DNA from: Gemmatimonadota bacterium | GTDB taxonomy: Bacteria; Gemmatimonadota; Gemmatimonadetes; Longimicrobiales; Gaopeijiaceae | Assembly: GCA_022826005.1 (NCBI GenBank) | Contig: JAJDVT010000027.1 | Span: forward strand, 1 to 64,000 | DNA: 64,000 nt | Reading direction: 5' to 3' | In this document: one piece after another, positions 16,671-25,016 of the stretch | Numbering within the stretch: the stretch's first letter is position 1 | How the letters are laid out: every line of letters begins with the position of its first letter | Made by a program: the position numbers and the translations under genes | Notes under the pieces: generated by a model | Databases searched by the model: none | What the model was told of the DNA's origin: nothing | What the model saw: only the letters and a program-made list of their open reading frames with translations

Positions 16671-17549
16671 TCATTCCAGCTTGACTTCGATCACGGTCCC
16701 GCCACAGGTCTTGCAGAAGCGCGCGTCGGGGTCGTGTTCGGCAGCCCGGCACGAGGAGCACACCATGTCACCGGCCGTCCCCGGAACCACCGCGCCAGTC
16801 CTTCCCGCGGCGCGCGCTGCATACACCATCTCCACGCTTACTATCCCGGTGGGCACGGCAATCATCCCGTATCCCAGCAGCATGATGACCACCGCCAGCA
16901 ACTGCCCGACCGGGGTGTTCGGCGTGATATCTCCGAAGCCGACCGTGGTCAGCGTGACCACCGCCCAGTAGACGGACACGGGGATCGATGTGAAGCCGGC
17001 GTCGGGGCCCTCGATCAGATACATGAAGGAGCCCAGGATCACGACCAGCGTCAGCACCGTGATCAGGAAGACGATGATCCGGTAGCGGCTGGCCGCCATC
17101 GCCCGCGCCAGCGTCCGCGCTTCGCCCAGATACCGTACGAGCTTCAGGACACGGAAAACGCGCAGCACGCGGAGCACGCGAATGATCACGAGGAAGCGGG
17201 TGCCCGGCAGGAGGAGGCTGAGGTAGGTGGGGATGATCGCCAGAAGGTCGATGATGCCGAAGAAGCTCAGCGCGTAGCGGCGTTTCGACTCGACCGACGC
17301 CAGCCTGCCCGCGTACTCCAGGGTGAAGAGGATCGTGAAGACCCATTCGGCGGCGAGCAGCAGCAGCCCGTGGCGCAGCATGATCGACTCCACGGAATCG
17401 AGCATGACCACCAGAACGCTCGCGAGGATCGCCACGATGAGGACGATGTCGAACGCCCTGGCGCCCCGGGTGTCCGTCTCGAAGAGGATGTCGTAGAGTT
17501 GGCCTCGCCATGCCGGGCCGTTCTTCGCGCGACTGATCGGGCTGGCCAC
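16671..17549 (-). CDS. Voltage-gated-type potassium channel with zinc-ribbon tail
   Basis: This 292-residue, six-span ion channel of the Kv-like family has an S4 voltage-sensor-like helix with regularly spaced arginines ([15 protein letters not shown], residues 122-136). The pore filter TLTTVGFGD is at 199-207, and this filter sequence is potassium-selective. After the last span the short cytoplasmic tail carries a C-x2-C ... C-x2-C zinc ribbon (C264, C267, C279, C282). That tail is not the usual RCK or cyclic-nucleotide domain and may mediate assembly or redox/zinc sensing. It is followed closely by the DUF1707 gene and preceded by msrA. Confidence 0.9.
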   Translation of the reverse strand: MASPISRAKNGPAWRGQLYDILFETDTRGARAFDIVLIVAILASVLVVMLDSVESIMLRHGLLLLAAEWVFTILFTLEYAGRLASVESKRRYALSFFGIIDLLAIIPTYLSLLLPGTRFLVIIRVLRVLRVFRVLKLVRYLGEARTLARAMAASRYRIIVFLITVLTLVVILGSFMYLIEGPDAGFTSIPVSVYWAVVTLTTVGFGDITPNTPVGQLLAVVIMLLGYGMIAVPTGIVSVEMVYAARAAGRTGAVVPGTAGDMVCSSCRAAEHDPDARFCKTCGGTVIEVKLE

Positions 17550-17555
17550 GGGCGG

Positions 17556-18185
17556 CTACTCGGCGTGCTCCGGAATCCCGCTCGGGCAGGACACTCCGGT
17601 CCCGCCGAGCCCGCAGTATCCGCCCGGGTTCTTTGCGAGGTACTGCTGGTGATAGTCCTCGGCGTAGTAGAAGGGGGGTGCTTCGGCGATCTCCGTCGTG
17701 ATCCGCCCGTAGCCGGCGGCATCCAACTCCTTCTGATAGCGCGTGCGCGAGGCTTCGGCGAGTCGCTGTTGCCGATCGCCGATGGTGTAGATTGCTGAAC
17801 GGTACTGGGTCCCGATGTCGGCTCCCTGCCGCATCCCCTGCGTGGGGTCGTGTCCCTCCCAGAACGCGGCGAGGAGCGACTCGTACGCGATCACATCCGG
17901 ATCGAAGACGACCAGGACCACTTCCGTATGGCCGGTGCGGCCGGAGCAGACCTCACGGTAGGTGGGGTTGGGCGTAAGGCCGCCCTGGTAGCCGACCGCC
18001 GTCGAATAGACGCCCGGAAGCTCCCAGAACTGGCGTTCCGCCCCCCAGAAGCAACCCATGGCGAAGTAGGCTCGCTGGAAGCCGTCGGGTAGGGGGGGCT
18101 GGATCCGGTTCCCGTTCACATGGTGGGACTCCGGCACCACGAGCGGCTCCTGCCGTCCGGGAAGATGCTCGCCGCGCTCAGGCAT
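17556..18185 (-). CDS. msrA: Peptide methionine (S)-S-oxide reductase MsrA
   Basis: This 209-residue cytoplasmic enzyme repairs oxidised methionine. The catalytic cysteine is C45 in AMGCFWGAE, followed by [17 protein letters not shown] and [15 protein letters not shown] with a resolving cysteine. The C-terminus adds a further CPSG. The frame is open much further upstream through the dispersed repeat, but only the part from ATG 18185 ([14 protein letters not shown]) is family-like. It is 6 nt upstream of the potassium channel gene, so the two are probably cotranscribed. Confidence 0.92.
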   Translation of the reverse strand: MPERGEHLPGRQEPLVVPESHHVNGNRIQPPLPDGFQRAYFAMGCFWGAERQFWELPGVYSTAVGYQGGLTPNPTYREVCSGRTGHTEVVLVVFDPDVIAYESLLAAFWEGHDPTQGMRQGADIGTQYRSAIYTIGDRQQRLAEASRTRYQKELDAAGYGRITTEIAEAPPFYYAEDYHQQYLAKNPGGYCGLGGTGVSCPSGIPEHAE

Positions 18186-18277
18186 GCGCGGACCGAGCGG
18201 AAGCCTGGACCTGTAACTTGCGAACATGGCCCAAGGAAGGTAATAGAGTTGGCCGGATTTTTCCGAAATGCCGCCAT

Positions 18278-18442
18278 GAGCTATTCGTCCGAAGGGCAAC
18301 GAAGAGCGGAGCCTTGGGGATGCGATATGTAAGGAGAACACGACAATGTGTAAAGCAGACACTACAGTGGGAGCCAGGTCGGCAAAGCGTCCAACGCGGA
18401 TGCATCGTGGTTCGAATGCCGCGGGGGTTTTGTCCACGGGCT
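18278..18442. repeat. 165-nt dispersed repeat, copy 2
   Basis: This partner of the repeat at 3344-3508 has the same length and the same conserved ends (GCAACGAAGAGCGGAGCC and TTTTGTCCACGGGCTG). The middle is diverged. It sits between the divergent msrA and ammonia-lyase genes, about 90 nt from the msrA start and 20 nt before the proposed start of the lyase gene. It could therefore carry or disturb their promoters. Confidence 0.7.
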
Positions 18443-18462
18443 GCTGGACATTGAACAGGGAT

Positions 18463-19638
18463 GTGGTGGGAGCGGGCCCGTATCCGGCTCGTCTCAGACG
18501 GGTCGTCGGAATTGGTGCGCACCGGGCCGCGAGGGCGGAGATCGCTTCGTGGCCGGGATACCGGGCGACGCCGTTGCGGTCGGCGCACCGGCTGGCGGGG
18601 AGGCTGGGGGTGGAGGCGGTCCGGGTGAAGGACGAGAGCGGGCGTTTCGGGCTCGGGAGCTTCAAGGCGCTGGGGGGCGGGTATGGGGTGCGTTGTGTGG
18701 TGGGGGACGGGGGCCGGGGTGGCCCGGCGGGTGGTGCCCGGAGTGGGGACACCGGGGACGGGATCACCGTCACCTGCGCCTCGGATGGGAACCATGGGCG
18801 GGCGGTGGCGTGGGGCGCCCGAATGTTCGGGTGCGACGCGGTGGTATACCTGCCGGCGCACGTGACCGAGGCGCGGGCCGGGGCGATTCGGTCGTTGGGG
18901 GCGCGGGTGGTGCGGGTGGATGGCGAGTATGACGACGCCGTGGCCCGGGCCGACCGGGACGCCCGCGAGCGGGGATGGACGGTGATCTCGGACACGTCCT
19001 ACAAGGGGTACATGGAGATCCCGCGTGTGGTGATGGTGGGATACACGGTCATGGCGGAGGAGGTATTGGATACCCTCAGCAGTCCGGGGATGAATACGCG
19101 TGAGCACCGAGAGCGGCGAGGCGGGCTTTGGCCCACCCACGTGTTCATCCAGGGTGGGGTGGGGGGGCTGGCCGCGGCGGTGATCGGGCACTTTTGGGCA
19201 CGGTTGGGGCCGGATCGGCCGGTGGCGGTGATCGTCGAGCCGGAGGAGGCCGACGGGCTGCTGCGCAGCGCGCGTGCCGGGCGGCCGGCAGCGAGCCGGG
19301 GCAGCCTTCACACCATCATGGCGGGGCTGAGCTGCCGGGAGATCTCGCCGCTGGCGTGGGAGGTGGTGGGGGCGGGGGCGCACGCCTTCGTCACGGTGGC
19401 GGACGAGGGCGTTCCCGGAGTGATGAGGGAAGCCGCAAGGGGCGAGCTCGGGGAGCCGTTCGAGGGGGGGGAGTCGGGGGTGGCGGGGTTGCTGGGCCTG
19501 ATCGAGGTCGCGCGGGACGGGGACCGGCGCCGGGCGATCGGGCTGGATGAGCGCTCGCGCGTACTCGTGTTCAATACGGAGGGCGCGACCGACCCGGGCC
19601 GGTATGCGTGGATCGTGCAGGGTGGGAAGTCGGAGTAG
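18463..19638 (+). CDS. PLP-dependent diaminopropionate ammonia-lyase-like enzyme
   Basis: This 391-residue fold-type II PLP enzyme resembles diaminopropionate ammonia-lyase, which converts 2,3-diaminopropionate to pyruvate and ammonia. The PLP lysine is in [10 protein letters not shown] (K68). [18 protein letters not shown] and the glycine-rich phosphate loop [11 protein letters not shown] follow, as does the lyase-typical [13 protein letters not shown] chose GTG 18463 (MVGAGPYP when read as a start) because the family begins there. An open extension back to 18346 would run into the dispersed repeat. The gene uses many GTG/GGG codons in guanine-rich runs and is unusually glycine-rich around residues 80-95. 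Alternative: a related threonine dehydratase-like enzyme. Confidence 0.82.
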   Translation: MVGAGPYPARLRRVVGIGAHRAARAEIASWPGYRATPLRSAHRLAGRLGVEAVRVKDESGRFGLGSFKALGGGYGVRCVVGDGGRGGPAGGARSGDTGDGITVTCASDGNHGRAVAWGARMFGCDAVVYLPAHVTEARAGAIRSLGARVVRVDGEYDDAVARADRDARERGWTVISDTSYKGYMEIPRVVMVGYTVMAEEVLDTLSSPGMNTREHRERRGGLWPTHVFIQGGVGGLAAAVIGHFWARLGPDRPVAVIVEPEEADGLLRSARAGRPAASRGSLHTIMAGLSCREISPLAWEVVGAGAHAFVTVADEGVPGVMREAARGELGEPFEGGESGVAGLLGLIEVARDGDRRRAIGLDERSRVLVFNTEGATDPGRYAWIVQGGKSE

Positions 19639-19748
19639 GCGCGGCGGTCGTGCCGTGTGGGGTGGTGCGTCAACACCTGCTCCGGCGGCGGCCGCCTGAT
19701 TACCTTCCGGAAGCCGCCATCCCCAACCAATCGACGAGGCAGCACCCA

Positions 19749-20207
19749 ATGAGCGACCCCTTCTACACCGCCCGCGCCAGCGTGGCCAAGGTGGACGGCA
19801 TCCACCGCCGCGCCACCCTCGAAGACGGCACGGAAATCGACTTCGGCGTTCACGGCCCGATCAAGTCGTACTTCCGCCTGGACGCCGAGCCGGACCGCCC
19901 CCTCCCCGTCGACTACCTTGTCGCGGCCGCCGCCGGCTGACTACTCGGGACCCTCAACGGCGCACTGGAGGTGCGCGGGATCCCGATGGCAAACGACGCG
20001 ATCACCGTCACGGCGGAAGGCACCAACGAGGTGGTGGACCGGGTCGTCACCCTGACCAGGATTCATGTCCACTACACGATCAGGCTGCCCAAGGGGGCAC
20101 CGCGCGACAAGGTGGACCGGGCGCTGGAGACCCATGTGGCCAAGTGTCCTACGGCCGCCAGTCTCAAGGGAGCGGTGGAGGTGACCTGGTCGGCGGATGT
20201 GACGTAG
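19749..20207 (+). CDS. OsmC-family protein, candidate selenoprotein (TGA = Sec64)
   Basis: Read through TGA 19938-19940, this is one 152-residue OsmC/Ohr-type peroxide reductase. Before the TGA comes FGVHGPIKSYFRLD, then PVDYLVAAAAG. After it, in the same frame with no other stop for 88 codons, come LLGTLNGALEVRG, IHVHYTI and HVAKCPTAASL. OsmC proteins have their peroxidatic cysteine in AAxxxC followed by LxxT, and the TGA falls on exactly that residue; C133 is the partner cysteine. OsmC-like selenoproteins have been reported from marine metagenomes. A SECIS-like hairpin directly follows. The alternative is a TGC-to-TGA nonsense mutation. ATG 19749 has no strong Shine-Dalgarno sequence. The gene ends about 160 nt before the BlaI-type gene. 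Confidence 0.75.
19946..19985 (+). promoter_or_regulatory. Candidate bacterial SECIS element
   Basis: The element starts 5 nt after the in-frame TGA. CGGGA (19946-19950) pairs with TCCCG (19981-19985). CCC (19951-19953) pairs with GGG (19977-19979). After a 6-nt bulge, GCGCAC (19960-19965) pairs with GTGCGC (19971-19976), closing a 5-nt loop, UGGAG. The loop begins 25 nt after the TGA and has G at its second position. This fits the published bacterial SECIS rule of a small G-containing apical loop 16-37 nt downstream. Such hairpins recruit SelB with Sec-tRNA. Confidence 0.65.
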
Positions 20208-20288
20208 GGGGATTGGTAGGCGGTGGCGGCGTTGCCATCCCCGCACCACAATCGGCCATCTGGTCGAGGCGTACCCCAACGGCTGATC

Positions 20289-20336
20289 TTGACAGGATAC
20301 GGCACGATGCATTAACGTTACGGCTGATTGCCGTAT
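20289..20336 (+). promoter_or_regulatory. Promoter -35 and 40-bp dyad operator before the BlaI-type gene
   Basis: A consensus -35 box TTGACA lies at 20289-20294; the -10 region (around 20312-20317) is weak. Overlapping it is a dyad: ATACGGCA (20297-20304) faces TGCCGTAT (20329-20336), and the palindrome TAACGTTA (20313-20320) lies exactly at the common centre. Three 8-bp blocks spaced by 8 bp suit cooperative dimer binding. BlaI/MecI repressors bind dyads over their own promoters, so autorepression of the regulator/peptidase operon is the natural reading. Confidence 0.65.
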
Positions 20337-20366
20337 CGCTGATTCGTCCCGGAGAGAGGCCGCTTA

Positions 20367-20738
20367 ATGGGAATGCCGAAACTGCCCAACGCCGAACTGG
20401 CCATCATGCAACTGCTCTGGCGAGAGCCGCGCTTGTCGGCACGCCAGATCCAGGAGCAGCTCTACCCGACCTCGCCGCGGTCGCAGCATGGTGCCGTCCA
20501 GAGCCTGCTGCAGCGTCTCATGGAGAAAGGGTTCGTAGTCCGCAACCGTGACGTGGGTGTCTACCTGTTCTCTCCCGTCCCGAGCCGGGAGGAATACGCG
20601 AGCGACCAGCTGGAGGTGCTGGCAGAACGGATCACCGACGGATCGGTGGTGCCGATCATCACGCAATTGCTCGAGGCGGACAGGCTGCCGAAGGAGGAGA
20701 TCGAGAGGCTTCGCGGGATTCTGGAGGAGTGGAGATGA
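20367..20738 (+). CDS. BlaI/MecI/CopY-family transcriptional repressor
   Basis: This 123-residue winged-helix regulator has the family pattern: LPNAELAIMQLLWREPRLSARQIQEQL, then SRSQHGAVQSLLQRLMEKGFV-type recognition helix and wing, and a helical dimerisation tail (ITQLLEADRLPKEEIERL). The tail is where BlaI-type proteins are cleaved when the partner M56 peptidase is activated. GGAGAGAGG stands 7 nt before ATG 20367. The stop codon overlaps the start of the M56 gene (ATGA), so both proteins are made from one message. The dyad upstream is its likely operator. Confidence 0.9.
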   Translation: MGMPKLPNAELAIMQLLWREPRLSARQIQEQLYPTSPRSQHGAVQSLLQRLMEKGFVVRNRDVGVYLFSPVPSREEYASDQLEVLAERITDGSVVPIITQLLEADRLPKEEIERLRGILEEWR

Positions 20739-23125
20739 CCGATATCCTGCTGCAGATCGGCGCCACGAAGCTGGCCCTCGCGATCGCCTTGGCCGGGATG
20801 GCTTGGATGGTCCAGCAGCGCGTGAAGCGACCGGCCACTGTCCATGCTCTGTGGCTTATGGTCCTCGTCGCCATGCTGGTGCCCGCGGTGGTGCCGCTTC
20901 GGATTCTGCCGGAGGGGGCGGCGGTGGAGGTTGCGGCGCAGTCCGAGTTGGCGGTGCAGTCCGAGGTCGTGGCGCAGTCCGAGGTCGTGGCGCAGTCCGA
21001 CATCGTGGCGCAGCCCACAGCCGGCCCGTCTCCCGTTCCGCCGGAGGGCGTGGCGGAGGAGGTTGTGGTGCAATCCGAGGTCGCCCCGTCGGTGGTGGTT
21101 GCCGACGCCGGAGCGAGCCGGGGTGGCATGGCCCCCAGGGGTTGGCTGAGGCAGAACGGAAAGCCCCTGGCCGCTCTCCTGTGGTTTCTGGGCTCCGCCG
21201 GGTTCCTCGGGTGGACCGTGGTGCGGACGGTACGTTTTCAGCGAACGCTTGCCAGTGCCGCCCGCCCGGCACCGCAGCTTCAACGGGTCGCGGCCGAGAT
21301 CGGCGACACGCTGGGCTTGCCGCGAGTGCCGCGGGTCTACACCACGGGTGCGCGGGTGCGCCCAATGGTGTGGTGGGCGGGCGGGCGCGTCCGGATCCTG
21401 ATTCCGGCGGTGTTCGTCGACGAGCTCGACGAAACGGAGCTTCGCGCGGTGCTCGCCCATGAACTGGCCCACGTTCGCCGCCGGGACTACCTGGTGCGCG
21501 TGGTGGAGCTGCTGGCGTGCTCGGCCTACTGGTGGAATCCGTTCGTCTGGTGGGCCAAGCGCCGGATGAGGTCGGCGGAGGAGTCGAGCTGCGATATCCT
21601 CGCCGTCGCCGCGGCGAGGCTGACGCGGGATCGCTACGCCGAGTCACTGCTCCGTGTAGTCGAGATCATGTCGGCGGTGCCGATCCCGCGGGCACCGGCC
21701 CTGGCGAGCACGGCCGGCAGGTGCCGGGATTCGCGGCGGCTGGAGCAGCGGCTGTGGACGGTTATGGCAACCTCTTCGGTTTCGCCCACGCCCGGAGGGC
21801 TTCGGGTGGCAGGTGCGGCCGCGCTGGCGTGCGGGCTGACCCTGGGCCTCGTGTATTGCACCCCCGGCGAGCGGCAGGCCTTTGACCCGCCCTTATTCAC
21901 CGTCACCGACAGCGCGGGAGTGCGCGTGGTGGTCAATTCGGGACCGCAGTGGGGTGAAGGGGAAGGATGGCCGGTCACCGCGGAACCGCTCGTGACCTTG
22001 GGGGTCAGGGACTATCCACTTGAACAGCAATTCGAGCGGCTGGGCGAGGCGACGCGGTTGAGCGACGGCACGATCGTCATTCTCGAGCTGCGAAACATGG
22101 AACTCAGGGCCTTTGACGCCTCCGGAACCCTCCTGTGGACCGCCGGAGGAATCGGGGATGGTCCCGGGGAGACGAGGCCGTACCCCGATACGCGCGGGGT
22201 CCTAACGCGGCTCCCGGGCGATACCCTGCAGCTGCAGAACGGCCAGGACCGCGTGCGCTACACTCCCACTGGCGACGTGCACGAGCACCGGAAGGTCGAC
22301 TACGCACGATTCCGCCGCTGGGGGCGGATCTTCCTCCAATACTGCCCGTTCGAGTCCTATTTCGTACAGGATCAGATCGTGGTCTGCCACACAGTGATGC
22401 CTGACCCGAGGCCCGACATCTTCACTCGCGAACAGACCATCATGCGGACCACCTGGGATCTGGAAGGACTCGACACGCTCGGCGCCTTTTTCGAGACGGC
22501 CTGGACGGTGGACGACAACCGCTGGCGTACACCGATTCGCTCCCCGCTGGGGCTGAAGGGAATCTACAGGGTCACCGGCCGTCCCCGGCCCACACTTCTG
22601 TTCGCCCGCAACGACAACTACCGGATCGAGTTCTGGGACATCGCGGCCGCCGGGCTGATAATGGTGGTCGAGCGGCAGACTCCGCGCCGCGCCCGCACGG
22701 CGGAAGAGGCCGACTTCCGGGTGAAATGGTCAGTGTCAGCGGGCCTCGGCGCGGACCGCTCCGGAAGGGATCCGCACGATGACCGCTGGTCCGCACTCGA
22801 TTCGCTGTCGATCGCCGAGGGCTTCCTGCTGGACGAACTCGGCTATCTGTGGGTCCGCCGGGGGCCATCCCCGACCGAGGGTGACGAGGGGATGCTTCGC
22901 GAGATCACTACGCCGGACGGTGAGGAATGGGCAATACAGGTTTCTTCGGGATTACACGATGTGTTTCGCCCTGACGGCGTGTACCTCGGGACCGTGAAGC
23001 TGCCCACCGACCTAATGATCACCGAGATCGGCGCGGACTACATCCTGGGGATCGTCCGGGACGAGGTCGATATCCAGTACGTGTGGATGTACGGGCTGGA
23101 CCGGGGTGGGGGAGGATCGGGATGA
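20735..23125 (+). CDS. M56 (BlaR1-like) metallopeptidase fused to beta-propeller
   Basis: This 796-residue protein has two N-terminal spans (about residues 5-55), a linker with three near-identical QSEVVA repeats (about 68-92), and another span (about 150-170). The M56 zinc-peptidase domain has HELAH (242-246) and the EESSCD helix. A last span (about 355-377) is followed by a roughly 420-residue extracytoplasmic six-bladed propeller beginning at the family motif DSAGVRVVVNSG. BlaR1 itself has a penicillin-binding sensor in that place, so here the propeller is the probable sensor. Signal binding would activate the peptidase to cleave the BlaI-type repressor encoded just upstream. The ATG overlaps the repressor stop. 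Confidence 0.85.
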   Translation: MTDILLQIGATKLALAIALAGMAWMVQQRVKRPATVHALWLMVLVAMLVPAVVPLRILPEGAAVEVAAQSELAVQSEVVAQSEVVAQSDIVAQPTAGPSPVPPEGVAEEVVVQSEVAPSVVVADAGASRGGMAPRGWLRQNGKPLAALLWFLGSAGFLGWTVVRTVRFQRTLASAARPAPQLQRVAAEIGDTLGLPRVPRVYTTGARVRPMVWWAGGRVRILIPAVFVDELDETELRAVLAHELAHVRRRDYLVRVVELLACSAYWWNPFVWWAKRRMRSAEESSCDILAVAAARLTRDRYAESLLRVVEIMSAVPIPRAPALASTAGRCRDSRRLEQRLWTVMATSSVSPTPGGLRVAGAAALACGLTLGLVYCTPGERQAFDPPLFTVTDSAGVRVVVNSGPQWGEGEGWPVTAEPLVTLGVRDYPLEQQFERLGEATRLSDGTIVILELRNMELRAFDASGTLLWTAGGIGDGPGETRPYPDTRGVLTRLPGDTLQLQNGQDRVRYTPTGDVHEHRKVDYARFRRWGRIFLQYCPFESYFVQDQIVVCHTVMPDPRPDIFTREQTIMRTTWDLEGLDTLGAFFETAWTVDDNRWRTPIRSPLGLKGIYRVTGRPRPTLLFARNDNYRIEFWDIAAAGLIMVVERQTPRRARTAEEADFRVKWSVSAGLGADRSGRDPHDDRWSALDSLSIAEGFLLDELGYLWVRRGPSPTEGDEGMLREITTPDGEEWAIQVSSGLHDVFRPDGVYLGTVKLPTDLMITEIGADYILGIVRDEVDIQYVWMYGLDRGGGGSG

Positions 23126-23138
23126 TTCGGGGACCGTG

Positions 23139-23723
23139 CGCCATCGCGAAGACGGCGTGGGTGCTTCGACCTCGGTTGGCAGGCTGGGCCTATCTGCCGT
23201 GGCCTGCTCGGTAGCACCGCTGGAACCCCCATTGACCTGCCGCACTCTCCAACTCCCGTGATGTCACGGGACAGCGCCGGCATTCGCAACGTTGAACACG
23301 CCGACGCGCCGGACAGAAGAGCGCCATTCGCCCTGGCGGCCGATCCGCGATACCGACATGACGACGACCCGGGCGACTACCGGTTCCGCTATGTCTACAA
23401 GGGTGCGCTGCTCGCGGACGGCAGCGCCGTTGTAACCGATGCGATCAACAACGAGACAATCGCGTTGAGTTCGGATGGCACAATGCACGATGTGCTGGCC
23501 AGCGGACAGGCGAGACCGGGTATGGCTGCCGAGGAATGTGACGGGCGGTCCGCCCCATGGCTCGCCGTATACCGTCGTGGCACACGATGGGGAGTGGCTG
23601 GGCATTGTGGATGCCCCGTTGGGGTTGCAGACTCTCGATGTTGCGCACGCGCACGTCCTGGGTGTGCAGAAAGACGAGACGCGTCGGGAGAGCGTCGTCG
23701 TCTACGAGCTGATCGAGCGATAG
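23139..23723 (+). pseudogene. Decayed six-bladed propeller lipoprotein
   Basis: Three pieces in different frames resemble the intact propeller gene just downstream. A signal-like stretch (GLSAVACSV) lies near 23190. DSAGIRNVEHADAPDRRAPF to SDGTMHDVLASG, about 23270-23510, matches the first blade of the neighbour. Then, in another frame and without the middle blades, comes RVWLPRN to VVVYELIER, ending at 23723, which matches the neighbour's last blade (RVWLPSYQ, VVVYELVG). About 250 residues of the middle are missing and the frame is shifted. It is a tandem duplicate that lost its core. No product is expected. Confidence 0.75.
23255..23270. promoter_or_regulatory. 16-bp palindrome CCCGTGA-TG-TCACGGG
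   Basis: A perfect 7-bp inverted repeat around a 2-nt centre lies just before the first-blade piece of the decayed propeller gene. It could be an operator half-site or a chance palindrome within old coding sequence, because it overlaps the codons before DSAGIR. Confidence 0.3.
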
Positions 23724-23737
23724 GAGACTGCGGACCA

Positions 23738-24985
23738 ATGCGAAACGGACCCCGACTCAGCCCGGTGCCGACGGCATTCCGATCCCCGCATGGCACCCTC
23801 CTCGGCACGTCATTGGTCGCGGCGGCACTCTCAGCCTGCCAGCCCGATATCCGCGAGACCGCGGGCATCGCCGTCCAGATCGATGACAGCGCCGGCGTGC
23901 GGATCGTCGAGTACGCCGGGAAGCCGGAAACCGAAGCACCCTTCCGGTTCCCGCCCGAGCCACGCTACCGCCACGGCACCAACCCCGGCGACTACGCCTT
24001 CCAGGGAGTCCAGCCCGGCAGCCTCTTCCCGGACGGCAGCGCCGTGGTTTCGGATGTGCTCAACGAGGAACTGGTCGTGTTGAGTCCCGACGGATCTTCG
24101 CACGAGGTGATTGCCGGGCCCGGCGAGGGACCGGGAGACGTGAGCTACGTGGGGGCCACGTTCGCGCTGGGACAGGACAGATTCCTGGCGGTCGATTTCC
24201 AGCTGAACCGCCTGACCATCTTCGATGGCGGCTCGGTCGAACGCACGGTGGACATCCGGAACGCCGATCCGCTGAACGTCCTGGGAATCGGCGCGCCCGG
24301 ACAACTGCTGGGAACCGCGAGTACACTCATGCCCGACTTCGAGGAGGAATGGCTTACCGGCCACATGGCCCGGTTCGACATGGAGACCGGCACCCTCGAC
24401 ACGGTCGCTTCCTACGACTTGCTCGCGCGGGCTCCTCCGGGAATCCGGTGGAACCCGATCGGAGCGGCCGGCTGGGTTGCGGTCGTCGCGGGTCAGTTCG
24501 TGTATGCACGCACCGACCGGCCGCAGGTCGCCTGGCACCGTCCCGATGGTGCCGTCACGCAGATCGTGCGGTGGCAGGCCGAGGCGGCTCCCCTGACAGA
24601 GGAGTTGCTCGAAGGTATCGAGGCCGGGCTCCGGGCCAGAAACCAGATCGCCAACCCGGGCGCGTCGGATGCCGACATCGATCGGATGACCAGTGACAAC
24701 ATGGCCACCCGCCGGGCCGTCCTTGGCGACCCGATGCCCCTCTTCTCGATCCCCATCGGGGATTCGGAGGGCCGGGTGTGGCTGCCCTCCTACCAGCCGG
24801 CAGTCCGGGCCGAGGGAGCACCGCAGTACACCATCATCTCCGGCGACGGGGAGTGGCTGGGCACGGTGGAGGCCCCGCCGCGGTTCCGCATTCTTGACGT
24901 GGCCGGTAGGCTCGTATTCGGAGTCCAGCTTGACGAAATGGATGTGGAGAATGTCGTGGTGTACGAGTTGGTGGGAACCGGGTGA
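23738..24985 (+). CDS. Six-bladed beta-propeller lipoprotein
   Basis: This 415-residue protein has a signal peptide ending in VAAALSACQPD (lipobox). It then has the family entry motif DSAGVRIVEYAGKPE, blades with FPDGSAVVSDVLNEELVVLSPDG and GPGEGPGDVSYVG, and a closing VVVYELVG. It should be a membrane-anchored periplasmic or surface protein of unknown ligand. ATG 23738 has GGAG about 10 nt upstream. It directly follows the decayed duplicate and lies in the same direction as the M56/propeller fusion, so it may belong to the same transcription unit. Confidence 0.82.
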   Translation: MRNGPRLSPVPTAFRSPHGTLLGTSLVAAALSACQPDIRETAGIAVQIDDSAGVRIVEYAGKPETEAPFRFPPEPRYRHGTNPGDYAFQGVQPGSLFPDGSAVVSDVLNEELVVLSPDGSSHEVIAGPGEGPGDVSYVGATFALGQDRFLAVDFQLNRLTIFDGGSVERTVDIRNADPLNVLGIGAPGQLLGTASTLMPDFEEEWLTGHMARFDMETGTLDTVASYDLLARAPPGIRWNPIGAAGWVAVVAGQFVYARTDRPQVAWHRPDGAVTQIVRWQAEAAPLTEELLEGIEAGLRARNQIANPGASDADIDRMTSDNMATRRAVLGDPMPLFSIPIGDSEGRVWLPSYQPAVRAEGAPQYTIISGDGEWLGTVEAPPRFRILDVAGRLVFGVQLDEMDVENVVVYELVGTG

Positions 24986-25016
24986 GGTAGTTGTGCGGCG
25001 TCAGGCTGCATGAGGG

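Noticed and set aside
17556-18995. MsrA as a 479-residue fusion protein
   Set aside because: The upstream 270 residues cross the dispersed repeat and are antisense to the ammonia-lyase gene. The MsrA family starts near 18185.
20295-20340. The dyad before blaI as a transcription terminator of the OsmC gene
   Set aside because: The outer arms are 24 nt apart with an extra palindrome at the centre and no T-run, and a -35 box overlaps it, so an operator fits better.
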